Part shown: positions 10,225-22,100 of the stretch, in pieces
How positions within the stretch are numbered: position 1 is the first letter of the stretch
Layout: each line of letters starts with the position of its first letter
Assembly (NCBI GenBank): GCA_963576565.1
Contig: OY755038.1
Coordinates: forward strand, 139,758,989-139,822,988
Direction of reading: 5' to 3'
DNA from: Aspidapion aeneum
Lineage: Eukaryota > Arthropoda > Insecta > Coleoptera > Brentidae
DNA length: 64,000 nt
Made by a program: the position numbers and the translations under genes
Notes under the pieces: model-generated
Seen by the model: the letters and a program-made list of their open reading frames with translations, nothing else
Told to the model about the DNA's origin: nothing
The model's database searches: none

Positions 10225-12962
10225 TTAATTACTTAATGATTTCAGTCTTGTTTTAAAGGTATGAAGACTGCACGAAAAAGGGTCAAGACAATGTGTATTA
10301 TAAAATCTTAATGTGCGAGTAACCGGGGAGAAATATCCATAGTTAGCATGATGATATGGAATACGAAACATTGGTGAATTGGCCCTTCGTTGGTTGGTGT
10401 TGAAATATATTAATTGAAGAATCGAAGGACAGTAAAATAAACCATTTAAAATTTTGTAAAGAGTCAAGACATCAATACATGTCCTTCTAGTCTCCAAGCT
10501 TTCAATGTTGAATGTTTCAGCCACAATGTTATAGTTTATACAAAAATCATTGTAAATATTTATGTTTGCTCTAAATGCCAAAGACGTTAAAAATGTTTTC
10601 TGTACAGATTCCAAATTGTCAATATGACATTTATAATATGGGGACCACACTATAGATGCATATTCCAACACAGAGCGCACAAGAGAGCAGTAAAGAAGCC
10701 TGAAACATTGTGGTGATAAGTGTGCACTATTACGCGTGATGAAGCCAAGGTTTCGCATAGCCCTATTTTTAACATCATCAAAATGAGAGACAAAGGTTAA
10801 CTTTGTATCAAAAATAACCCCTAAATCTTTTATAGAAGTCACATTTTTTAATGGTAAATTGTTAATAGAATACTGGTTTTGTATTTGATTGTTCCCACGA
10901 CCAAAAGAAATGGACATACATTTTTTAACATTAAGCTCCAAACCATTATCATTACACCATCCTACAACACTATTAAGATCACTCTGAAGCAACTGTGTAT
11001 CGAGGTACGACTCAATCATTTTATACAGCTTAAAATCGTCCGCAAACGCCAAATGATCAGAATGAACAATCACATCTCCAAGATCCAAAATAAATAAATT
11101 TAAAAAAACGGGACCAATGTGCGATCCCTGTGGAACACCAGAGTGCACAAAAATATTATTGGAGATATAGTTGCTCATCCTAACCTGTTGGGTCCGCCCC
11201 GTCAAAAAGCTATGACAAAAATCACTCAGAGTCGCACCAAGTCCCATCGCCCTGAGCTTGGCAACAATGTGCGTGTGACTTACCCTGTCGAACGCCTTCG
11301 AAAAGTCCGTGTATAAGCTGTCCACCTGCACAGACCTCTCAAAGGCAGCTAACAGGTCCTTCTGGTAGGTAAGCAAGTTGGTCACTGTTGATCTACCCTG
11401 AGTAAACCCATGCTGCTGATCGCTGAGAACACTCTTGCAGTGGCAAGTAAAGTATTTACAAAAAAGTTTGTCTAGTAACTTTGGGATCACAGACTGAATA
11501 CTAATTCCACGATAATTCATGTTATCAACCTTGTCACCAGACTTATAAATTGGTGTTAAAAAACTCATTTTCCAATAATCAGGAAAAGTCCCACTGGATA
11601 AAGACAGATTGAATAAATGATGAAGAGGTTTACTCAGAGCGAACACACATTTTTGTAGAAAAATGGATGGAACACCATCCGGACCATGGGAGAACTTGGT
11701 TTGGAGACTTAGTATGCCTTCAAATATCTCGGATATTGAAAGATTAATTGAACTTAGGTCAAAATTAAATTTAAAGGAATAGTTGCGTACTTCACCTTGA
11801 TGTTCTTGATATATTGAGGAAAATTGCTTTGCAAATAAGTTGACAATGTCCTGACCATTATCTGCAGTCTCATTGTTAAGGTACATAGAACTGAATAAAC
11901 GTGGATTTTGTGCAACATCCTGATTAACTTTCTCTAAATAAGATTCATAACAACCATTACGGAGGATTTTGCATTTGTCACGCAGTTCTGAAAACCTCAA
12001 AAACCGACATTGTTGCCAGATCCTTTGAATTTGTGCCTTTTTTTTCTGGATAATCAGTTGCTGTAATTCACGACTAAACCAAGTGGAAAGTTAGTAGATT
12101 TATATCATTTTACTGGCACAAATATTTCAAAAGCAGAATAAATAGTACTATAAAAATAATCAACACATTCATTTATATCAGTTGAATCGAGTGCAGACTC
12201 CCAAGGAATACTAGATAAGTAATCATTAATTGCGGCAAAATCACAGTTTTTAAAATCATAGTAAAAAATATCGTACTTAAGACCCACATCACAGTTAACA
12301 GAAAAGCAAATTTCATAGGCAGGGTGGCGCTGTGTAACATTAGAAAGGTTTTCTAGTGCATAAGAGAATTTGCAGTCAGGTACACTTGAAAAAATAAGGT
12401 CTAAAAAATCACCAAAGGCATTAGGAATATGATTAACCTGTTTTAGGTGAAAATAATTACAGCAAGCACACAGCAGATTAGCTGATGTGATTGACTCAAC
12501 ACTTTCGACACAAAGACCACTCTCCAAATTAACCCACACTACCCTAGGCAAATTAAAATCCCCACAAATAATAATATTGCAATTTAGGTATCCAGAGAGT
12601 GTATCAGGTATTGAGGATGAAAACTCTTCATAGACCGAGATAGGAGAGGCTGGAGGAATATACACTGCACCAAAAATAAACTGTTTATTACCGTAGGCAA
12701 CATTCACAAAAACATGCTCCAAGGTGGAATCACTTATATGTATAACATGAGCCTTAATGTTCCTACGAATGGCTATTAGAGTACCCCCTCCCCTTGTTTT
12801 ACCAGTCTTAGACTTACTCCGATCTTGACGAAAAACAATAAAATCATTAAAACCCAATTCACTGTCAGAGTAGTCTTCATTCAGCCACGACTCAATGAGA
12901 ATTATTACATCATAACTACAACTATTAACTTCATTCCGCAACTCATTTAGCTTAGTGCACAC
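10225..12962 (-). pseudogene. Non-LTR element B ORF2 (endonuclease + reverse transcriptase), broken
   Basis: The endonuclease part (12962-12105) shows 'VIILIESWLNEDYSD' (usually TE-W), 'GGGTLIAIR', 'FGAVYIPPASP' and 'IICGDFNLPRV'. The reverse transcriptase part is one open frame of 591 residues (12000-10225): 'FSHGPDGVPSIFLQKC', 'FLTPIYKSGDKVDNMNYRGI', 'QQHGFTQGRSTVTNLL', 'YTDFSKAFDRVSH', 'GVPQGSHIGPVFLNLFI' and the catalytic 'FADDFKLY' near 11040. A thumb region and a C-terminal segment follow. The two parts are separated by a stop and frameshift between 12104 and 12000, so a single ORF2 protein cannot be made. The usual 'SDH' near the endonuclease end reads 'RHPAYEI', a possible active-site loss. 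Confidence 0.85.
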
Positions 12963-13203
12963 CCCACCAACATTTTGATAGTAAATTTTTAGTTTTTTGG
13001 ATTAGATTTACTTTTGTTTTTCTGTTGAACGACTTTAGGAACTCCTTTAAAATACTGTATATGCAGGTTTTGTTCATTCTTTGACCTTTCTTCCAACTCC
13101 TCATGTGCCTTTTTAACCTGAAAACGCTGCAATTTTGTTAAGTCAGCTCTAATTTGGATATGGCTGTTAGTTAGCAGTGGCCGGTTTTTGAGAACACATG
13201 ATG

Positions 13204-14201
13204 CTAATAATTATCAAATAAAATGATTTTGAGCGGTCTGGGACCCCTAGTATTGCTTTGACCCAACCTAAAAGCTTTGAAATGATTGCATGTAACTCCT
13301 ATTTTCAAGAAAACCTCTGAAATTATTTTTCTATCATGCTCAATTCTTATTTTTGAGTCATCAGATGTGCTTTCGGGTGTGTTATAAAAGAGCACATTTT
13401 TTTACCTATTTGCCCTGTCCTGCATTTCGCTATAGATTTCAGTTTGAGTATCTCCTTCTATACGGGTGGGAGAGGGTAGGTTAGTATTACCACTTACCCT
13501 ATGGGATTTAAGGAGTTCCAGCTCATTTTTGAGTACTTGAACCTCAGATTGAAGGTCAGCCACACTAGCACTGGTTTCACATGATTTTAGCACCTTGATT
13601 TCTTTTAAAAGGCATGTTAACTTGTTGTTTTGTTCATTTATTGAATTAAAAATATTCAAGATTATTAAAACAATATCAGACATTTCAATGTCTTGTTTAT
13701 TTACCAACCGATCTTGAATTTTTTGACCCAATTTTGAAAAATCAGCTGTTTCAGTCAGCGACTCGAACTGAAGTTGGCTGCAACTAGACGCCTTAAGGTG
13801 GCTTCCCACATTTGACGACAAGCCCGTGACTGAGTGCGACGCACGTACATCCGCATTGGTTTGTCTCGTAGACGGCTGTTTGTGAACGCTATCTATGCCT
13901 TCGACAACTTCGCTGGGCTGTTGCTTGGTGCAGCTTGATCGGTTGACCTTCTCCAACTCACTCAGGTCATCCGTAACAGGTGACAAAGATGCCCGACACC
14001 TTACCTTAGCTGCTTCACATTTATCGCAAATCCAGCTTTGGGAACCAGTTTTACGTGCAGTAGCTACTAATTTATTAAAATTAGTAACACTTAGGCCTGT
14101 ACAACCTCTGTGGAACCAAAAATTACACAAACTACACTCTATTGAGTTTGAATTTGACGCAAAAACACGACGACATTTATTGCACTTACACTATCGGCCA
14201 T
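13204..14201 (-). pseudogene. Non-LTR element B ORF1 (PHD finger, coiled coil, RRM), broken
   Basis: The likely start is the ATG at 14201-14199. Immediately after, a small indel shifts the frame into the zinc-finger reading: 'CNKCRR', 'CSLCNFWFHRGCTGLS' and 'WICDKC', a PHD-type Cys/His arrangement at about 14175-14025. A Ser/Thr-rich linker and a coiled coil ('SVADLQSEVQVLKNELELLKSH') follow. TAA near 13402 replaces a codon in a basic stretch; the same frame continues as 'KNVLFYNTPES', the first strand of the L1-type RRM, and runs to 'PRPLKIILFDNY' at 13204. ORF1 proteins of this type bind element RNA; the PHD finger may contact chromatin or DNA (inference). Confidence 0.75.
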
Positions 14202-14220
14202 CTTGGAATTCTTGGTGTAC

Positions 14221-14415
14221 TATTTCTAGGGATACCAAACAAGAATAACCCTTTCTTAGTTTAGGTTGGTAAAAACTGTGTGTGTGTATCGAAAATTGAA
14301 CTAAATTTTTTTAATCCATCGATTACCAAATTCAAGGGGCCCTGAACCACTGGAAAACATTTCCTCCCTAGAGGAGTCTCACCGGGGTAACAACAACATA
14401 ACATACACCGTTATA
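14221..14415 (+). repeat. Gypsy 5' LTR, distal part
   Basis: Resumes at the second TATTT (14221-14225) and matches 31351-31546 to the end, including 'GGGGCCCTGAACCACTGG', 'CTCACCGGGGTAAC' and the CGTTATA terminus at 14415. Confidence 0.85.
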
Positions 14416-16198
14416 TGAATGGCGCCCTTCTAACTTGAATTTTGGTAGTTTTTCCCAATTTTCATTTTTTTTACAGTTTAAATATAAATAGAAAATATGA
14501 GTTTTTTAAAAAATATCCACTGAACAAATTTTTGGGGTATCCTTAGAAAAAAAGATCAAAAGTTTGAGATATGCTGGGTTGACAAAAATATGGCATGCTT
14601 TATTATATTTTTTTATACAGGCCGCACGACTTGTCTCGGGTTTTTTTAGGAAAGTGCTATGCAGTTAAGATATTAGAATTGGCATACCAATTCAGTCCAT
14701 GTCACACAGAGAGCTATATCTTGATCAAACCTAGTAGCTTACAAAGAATCAATTTTTTTTTTGATTTCCCCCTACTACACCTTAAAACAAAAAAAAATAA
14801 TAACAATAATAAAAATTGGTAGCCCCTTTTATAATGAAAAACTGACCCATACCTGAGTGCAAAAATTATTTTCTTTTCGCTCCAAAGTCCTTTTTTTAAA
14901 TAATTTCCTTTAAAATAACCCTTTGGGTTTTCCAAGAATTTTCTTTGATAATTTATTACAGGGTGTCCTGGATATGCTGGTATAGCAATCCTTGGACATA
15001 ACCTTGAACTCTAGGCAATCATCTAGCTGGTGAGTTTTATTACATTTTTCAGTCAAGAACATTCCTAGGGCAGGTTTTTGTGAGTATACAGGGTGGTTTA
15101 TTTTGTCAAGTATATATAGTGTGAAAGTTTTTTCTATAATTCACCAATAATACACAGAATAACCAATACCTTGGGTTAGAAAATAACTAGTAACAATTTG
15201 AAAAGTATTTAAATTAACAATTTAAATCTTAGCATATACCTACTGGGTGTTCACTTTTCCTTGGCAACAAAAGTTGGCTGCTGAGTATATTAACTATAGG
15301 GTGAAGACTTTATTTGATTTCACTGGTAATATACAGGGAGTCTAACTGATGATGCTAAAATCAGTTTTAAGAAATACCCATAGGAGAGTAGGAATTTTTA
15401 TGGAAAGTTTTTTCTACAGGTAGGACTAAAAATATATACTCTACAGATATAACAATTTCTTTTAAATGTTCTATAACCTGTTAGGGTTCTTCAAATACCA
15501 CATAAAATAAATTAGGTTGGACTTGTTTTTTATACAGAGAGAGCATAATCTTTTGGAATTTGCACACAGTGGCTCAATTGAAATTATCGGTACAGTAAGT
15601 TTTAAAGAACAGGTGTCTTAGGTGAAATTGTGGGAAAAAATTTTATCTGACCTTAAAAATAAAGGGTCGCCCAACCAGTTTTGATTTGTACAGGGTATTT
15701 TGAAAAAAAAATATTTTTCTTTAAATTTAGTATGTCATAGAGAATCTATTATTAAAGTATAGGGTGTTTGGTGTGAATTTTCCTTTGGGTTGGACACAGT
15801 GGGCCCATGTTTGATAAAATATAGGAAGAGAAAATAAAATTTGATTAAGGTGATATAGTGACGAGCCAAATAAGGTTTAAGTCTTAATTTGTGGCCCAAA
15901 ATTTTTTTGAAATTTGTATAGGGTGGCTCAAAAATATTTTTTTTTCACACCCAAACAAATTTTTTGATCCTTCACGAGTCATAAAGCTACGATAGGACTG
16001 GAACTTTCCAACCTACTTTTGACTTGTATATGGGGAATAATTTTCTAGAGATGTTATAGTGGGTGGCAAAATTAATTTTTTGAAATTTTGCTAGTATAAA
16101 ATTCCGGTTATATAGGGAATTCCGGAATAATACTTAGTAATAATCATAATACCTTTTTTTAAATTTCTAAAGAAATATTTTTAAATAAATCTACAATT
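14416..16198 (+). other. Gypsy 5' leader with recurrent TA(C/T)AGGGTG motifs
   Basis: This is non-coding leader between the 5' LTR and gag. A possible primer-binding site, TGGCGCCC, lies at 14420-14427, four bases after the LTR; only eight bases fit a lysine-tRNA-type site, so this is weak. From about 14960 to 16110 the motif TA(C/T)AGGGTG and close variants recur roughly every 45-150 bases (near 14960, 15085, 15240, 15297, 15330, 15700, 15760 and 15918), each followed by unrelated AT-rich sequence. No ORF is supported. Confidence 0.55.
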
Positions 16199-17355
16199 AT
16201 GAATCTCGCAAAGCATTTAGTAGATTATGAGGTTGAGTACGAGCTGAGGATTCGAAACATTTTATCAACCCGTCAACTAAAAGACAAACGAACTATACTT
16301 GCTAAACTTTTGAAGAAAGAGGCTCAGGGCCAAATTTCAGTTGATATAAAGCAATACATATGTGATTTTGACAAGGAAAAATTGGAAATAGGTACTTCCT
16401 TAGAGTCAATTCAAAAAGTCATAGAAGAATTTGAGGGTACGGATAGAGATTATTCTTATTTAAAAGTAAAGTCGCGTTTGTTTCATTTATCGGGTCGAAT
16501 TAAAAACCTAGAGATTCCCGAGAATAAAGCGGAAGCTGAAACTTTTAAAAATGAATCCTTTGCCTGTTGCATCCAGTGTGAAGCAGAACTAGACGATAAA
16601 TTGACAGAGGAAGATCCTAACCAAACATGTTTAAATCAAACGGTTTTTCATTCCATTTCACCACAAGTCGTCACTCAGACCGTTTCTTGTTCTTCAGATA
16701 AAAATAGAATAGGCGATTGGGGAATTAAATTCAACGGTGATAAGAAAAGGCTATATGCGTTTTTAGAACAAATTGAGGAATTGGCCGAGCCTCGAGGAGT
16801 AAGCGAGGAGGATCTTTTTCAATCAGCGGTTGAGTTTTTTGTAGATTCGGGTTATCATTGGTTTAGGCGAGCGAAAAAGAAGGTGAATGACTGGAAGTCT
16901 TTGATAAATAAATTAAAAGAGGATTTCTTTTATGCAGATTGTGAAGACCAGATTTGGGATGATATTAGGAAAAGAAGTCAAAGAAAAAATGAGTCTGTAG
17001 CAATTTACATTGCACATATGGAAACTTTATTCGAAAGACTCTCACGTCCCGCACCGGAAGTATCAAAGGTTAAACACATTAGGAATGGTCTTAATGATGA
17101 CTATATAGATAGGCTCGCTTTGGAAAAAATTGATACAGTTGATGATTTAGATAGGTTATGTAAACAACTTGAGGAATCAGACCGCCTTAAAAATCAAAAG
17201 AAAAATTATGATATTGCAACCATGGGTTTTGGAGAAGGTTCTTCTAGAGAAGTAGGGAACAATGGGAAAAACAATAATAGTAATTATAAAAAATATAATA
17301 GCAATTGGGCTAATAATTTTCAAAATAACAATTTTCAAAATAGGAACAACAGGTT
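16199..17355 (+). pseudogene. Gypsy gag, N-terminal part (interrupted by BEL/Pao)
   Basis: Gag forms the particle that packages element RNA. The first 150 residues are charged and helical. Residues about 170-340 match the retrotransposon gag (capsid) family: 'WGIKFNGDKKRLYAFLEQIEELA', 'FRRAKKKVNDWKSLINKLKEDF', 'RKRSQRKNESVAIYIAHMETLFERL', and 'HIRNGLNDDYIDRL'. An Asn-rich, nucleocapsid-like stretch follows to residue 385. The frame is open from the ATG at 16199 until the AGGTT duplication at 17351-17355, where the BEL/Pao LTR starts. The frame readable to 17425 is LTR sequence. The remainder of gag continues in frame at 25224. Confidence 0.85.
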
Positions 17356-18066
17356 TGGTTCGTCCCGCCTTCCTTTTTGTAAATATGTTCTTTTTACTAT
17401 AATTTACCAAATTGGTTCGAATTAGGCTATTTGGTGATTCACTAGAGCATTTTCTATTTTTTGTTTATTTAGTATTAATTAACTAATTAAGTACTTAAAA
17501 TTACTGGGTTATTTGCATTTGAAACTCCCGCGGTTTTAAAGGCAAATATTACAATTTGCTATAATTAATTTACTTTACATAAAATGCATTTTGAATTACT
17601 AAGGTTCCTAGTTCCTTTAATATGGACCTTCGTAATCTCATTCCTTCCTACTTATTCCTTTTCTCCTACGCCTATGGATTAACGACGCCACTGGGCGACA
17701 TGTGGGAGAACGAACGCAGTAGCGATACCTGCTGCGGCATCGGAGAGAACCGTTTCGCCTTCGAACGAGAATACACGCGTGTTAGCGACTCTCCTACCAC
17801 ATGAATGTGGGGTGCAAAAAATACGGTTTAACAGCGCGTCCTCCCATGAGTTCCGCTTCCTGTATAAAAATGGTAAGTGAAAATGCATTATTTTTACCTT
17901 ACATACATTTGTTTATTGCTACACTAACCTAGAAGGTAAACTAGACCATTTCAGAATCCCTTGTACCAGCTTAGCCTATGACCTTATTCCCTTAACTTTA
18001 TACAGTCCACACCTGACACCGTTAAATTCCAGACAACTCTCCTTTCTGGACCACCAGGGAGCCCCA
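17356..18066 (+). repeat. BEL/Pao 5' LTR
   Basis: 711 bp, TG...CA. It contains TATAAAA at 17863-17869, followed by ATGGTAAGTGA, so promoter and possible splice-donor signals are near its end. Short frames inside are duplicated in the 3' LTR only because the LTRs are identical. Confidence 0.95.
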
Positions 18067-18070
18067 TTTT

Positions 18071-18088
18071 TGGTCCTTCGAGCCGGAT
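18071..18088 (+). other. BEL/Pao primer-binding site (tRNA-Tyr type)
   Basis: TGGTCCTTCGAGCCGGAT lies four bases after the 5' LTR. Its reverse complement, ATCCGGCTCGAAGGACCA, matches the 3' end of animal tRNA-Tyr including CCA, so tyrosine tRNA is the likely primer. The match is from memory of tRNA-Tyr and was not searched. Confidence 0.7.
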
Positions 18089-19173
18089 TTCTGGAATCGT
18101 TTTTTTGCCTTTTTAGGTTAGTTTTTTTTTACTGGTTTCAAATGCAAGAAAAACCCTTGTTTTTCCTAAATGCCTTTTTTACTGGTTTCAAATGCAAGAA
18201 AAACCCTTGTTTTTCTTACATGCCTACTTTAGAAAACCCCTAGGTTTCTAAAATACATTTTGCGATTTTTTTTTGTGTAAAAACAAATGCAAGAAAAACC
18301 CTTGTTTTTCTTACATGCCTACTTTAGAAAACCCCTAGGTTTCTAAAATACATTTTGCGATTTTTTTTGTGTAAAAATTAAATATTTTTAACAATAAATT
18401 TAGCCTTTTCATGCGAAAAACCAAACACAGATAAAATCTGTAAACTACTATGCTTTTTTTTGTTTCGAATAAATCAAGTTTTTTCGTTTCTTTTTTGTAA
18501 AAAAAAACCGTATGGAATTTGGGTGTTTTTTTGTTTGTCACTGGAAATAGTTTAAAATAGTGTCTGCAAAGTGCTATTATTTTAGCCGTTGTGCCTTCAC
18601 ATTTGTGGATTGCTATAATTATATCCAATTTGCTCGAAAAAAATCTCCAAACTGCCATATTCATTTTTGCTTATTGCAAATTGCTATGACTATATCCGAT
18701 TGCGGATGCTTTACTATATTCGTTTTTGCGTAAAAATTGCTATGAATATATCTATTTCTAATTTACTATTATAATATCTGTCTGCAAATGGCTATGATTG
18801 TATCCATTTTTTGCGTGCATAATAAATTTTGAAGGAAATTTAATTCTTAACTTGAGAATTTGTTTTCGTGTAAAGGCAGATAAATAGTTTTACCAAATTA
18901 AATGCTTTTGATTTGTAGGTATTTATTTTTAAATTTAATACATAGTAGGTACCTACTTATTTGAATTCGCGAGGCGAAGATAAAAAAACTTATACACAAG
19001 TTTTTTTGTTATCATTAGTTTGCATCGGGTATTTTCTTTACTTTTGTGCGCTTATAGTTTGATTATTGTAATTAAACGTAGGACATTAATATTTATACAG
19101 GGTGTCCAAATTTTGATTTTTTTTTCAGTTTACCTAATTTTTGTCAATTATTTTTTGGATTTTTTTTTAAATC
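18089..19173 (+). other. BEL/Pao leader with hairpin repeats
   Basis: No coding frame. Between 18131 and 18380 a segment is repeated three times: AAGAAAAACCCTTGTTTTTC (near 18146, 18186 and 18290), able to fold as AAGAAAAAC/GTTTTTCTT hairpins in the later two. The second and third copies share a following 'TTTAGAAAACCCCTAGG..TTTCTAAA' hairpin. From 18610 to 18800 about six variants of TTGCTATGA(C/A/T)TATATC recur. A 'TACAGGGTGTCC' motif lies near 19097. Confidence 0.6.
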
Positions 19174-22100
19174 ATGTCTAGTTCGGATAAAATTTTAAAG
19201 GCTAAAGCCTTGCGCTATAGTGCGATTTCACAGCTAAATTTGATCATTGAATCCGCGACCCTCGCAAAAAATGACCCTGCCTATCACAGCGGCTTTAAAG
19301 TCAAATTTCGGACATTGTCAAAAATCAAAAAAGATTTTGAAAAGCACCATAATACTTTGTTGACGTTGGTAGCCTCTGATGAGGATCGCTTAGTAGTAGA
19401 AAACAAAGTGTTTATGGACTTTTGCAAACGCTGTGACGAGATTTCCACTATATTTTACGAACTTTTCGAACTACCCTTTGAAGATGGAGGGCTTTTGAGC
19501 AGTACGATAAATCCCATGGGCAGTCCCTGTGCCTCCACAGACCAGCATGGTTTACTGCCTAGGATAAAAATACCTCTTTTTCAAGGGGAATTTAAGGAGT
19601 TTCCAACCTTTTTGCAAGCCTTTAATGCTACCGTGCACAATAATAGGTCGCTGGGAAACTTTGAAAAATTCAATTTGCTTTTTTCTAATTTAAAGGGCCC
19701 TGCCCTGGATGTCATTTCTGACATTCCTATCCTTGCTGAAAATTATTTAAATGCCTACCACACCTTGGTGGATAGGTATACAAATAAACGATTACAAGCT
19801 TACCTTCACTGGAAGGCAATTGAAGGCTTCTCTCCTCTTACTAAAGAGAATGCTACGAATTTGAGGAATTTGCTTGATTGTTTTTCGAAAAACTTAAGTG
19901 CTTTAAAAGTCATGGGTTTTAAAACGGAGTTTTGGGATTATATTATGGCACAAATGCTCTTGGATAGGTTGGACCCAACCACGCGCAAGGCATTTGAGCA
20001 TAATTATTGCTCCAATGAGATCCCCTCTTATGATAAAATTCGTGCTTTTGTTTCTAGCCATTGCATTGCGTTGGAACAAATACAACAAACTCAAGATTAC
20101 TTAAAAAATAAAGATTTGTCAATTTCAAGTCAGAAAAATCAAGCAAAGTTTCAAAATCGATCTGCTTTGTTTGCTAATACTCAGAGAGCCTCCAAAAATG
20201 CCTCCCAGTCTCCAAATGGCCAAAGTGGCTTAAATAATACTCCAAACCCTCAAAATTTTTGTTTTCTCTGTAAAAGTGGCGATCATATAATATACAGATG
20301 TCCTAATTTTTTGGCGAAAACTCCCCAGCAACGTTTTGAGATTGTTAAACAACATAAAGCGTGTGTCAACTGTTTGGCCTCAAAGCATAATTTACCCCAG
20401 CAATGCAAATCAGAAAAAAGATGTTTACATTGTGGCCAATTTCATCACAGTCTCTTACATTTTTTTCCTATTAATTCTACACCTAGTTCTGCGAGTAGCC
20501 CCTCTACTTCTGCAGTGCAACCCCCGAGGAGCCCCGTGGCTACCGAATTTAATAGAACCACTAACACCATTGTTACTGGTATGTCTTTAAATGATCGCGA
20601 AGTACTTCTCTGTACCGCTTTAATACAAATACAGGATGTTTTTCAAAATTGGCACACAGTGCGCGCCATCTGTGACTCTGGTGCTCAATCTTCATTTATA
20701 TCTAAGTCATGTGCTGATAGTTTGGGCCTTCCTAAATTTAATATCGCCATGACTCTACAAAGCTTAGATCGAATGACAACTTCGGCAAAATCTGGAATTA
20801 ATTGCAATATATCCTCTTTGCGTGATAATAATTTTGTTTTTAATTTTGATGCGATAATACTCGATAAAATTTGTAGTGATTTACCTCATTCCTCATTTTC
20901 GATTAAAAGTTTTCCTTTTCTCGCCAACTTAGAACTAGCTGACCCAGGCTTTAATAAAAGCGATAAAATTGATTTATTGTTGGGCGGCGATGTGTACCCT
21001 TACATTTTGCTAGATGGTCGTTTGTCTACGGGACCCAACAACCCCGTCTGCATTAATACTATTTTTGGTTGGGGAATAATGGGCAATCTTTCACTTTCAC
21101 CTTCAACTACAAATCAAATTAAAACATTTTTTACTACGTCAATGAACGATTCTTTTGTCAATTTAGATAAAAATCTACAACGATTTTGGCAAATAGATGA
21201 CATACCTAATCTCAAGGCCATTGACCCCGAAGATGAGTTTTGCGAAAATTATTTTTTGAAAACTACCTCAAAAAATGAGGAGGGGAGATATATTGTATCT
21301 TTACCATTTAAAGTTACTGCTCCAGATTTTGGCGACACTCGATCCATTGCCGTACGTCGTTTTTTCTCCCTTGAGAAGAAATTGCTACAAAACCCTGATT
21401 TTTATGCTGCCTACAGCTCTGTTTTACAAGATTATTTAGATAATAATCATATGCAACCGGTTTCTGCACCTTTGCCGACCGAAATTTCAAATCATTTTTA
21501 TATTGCACACCATGCGGTGTTTAAAAAAGATTCTACTAGCACCCCCCTGAGGGTGGTTTTTGATGCGAGCATGCACGCCCCTGGCAAAATCTCGCTCAAC
21601 AACGCTGTTTATACTGGGCCCCCTTTACAAAGGGACTTACAAAAAATTTTATTACTTTATCGTTTGCATAAATTTTGCTTTTGTTGCGACATCCGTCAAA
21701 TGTACAGGATGATTTTAGTTGACCCTAGTCAAACTAATTTTCAAAGAATAGTTTGGAGGTTTGATCCTAACCAGCCTATTCAAGACTTCGAAATAAATAG
21801 AGTTTTATTCGGGGTCTCTTGTAGCCCCTTTTTGGCTATCAGAACTTTGCTGCAACTTGCTAGAGAGCATGAGGACCTTCCTCTTGCCTCAAAAATCATT
21901 GAGGAGGCAGTTTTTGTCGATGATGTGGTTTCGGGAAGTGATGACTTTTTTAAGGCCACTGAGATGAAAAATCAATTAATCGAGCTACTTAGCCGAGGTG
22001 GATTCGAATTGCGTAAATGGGCGAGCAATTGTCCCGAGTTACTATCCGATCTTCCTGAGTCACACATTTCGATGAAGGCTCTTTCTCTCGATTTAGATGC

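Larger units (their letters stand above)
10026..14220 (-). mobile_element. Non-LTR retrotransposon B, decayed
   Basis: A 4.2-kb minus-strand insertion in the Gypsy 5' LTR with TATTT at both edges (10021-10025 and 14221-14225; the exact length is ambiguous because the tail is also TTTA-rich). The 3' end is a (TAAA)n tail at about 10026-10053. The order on the minus strand is ORF1 with PHD-like zinc finger, coiled coil and RRM, then ORF2 with APE endonuclease and RT. It is related in layout and sequence style to element C at 39958-42940. Confidence 0.85.

Noticed and set aside
17622..17888. 60- and 69-codon frames in the BEL/Pao LTR, repeated at 24774-25040
   Set aside because: They are identical only because the LTRs are identical; no domain or start context supports a gene.
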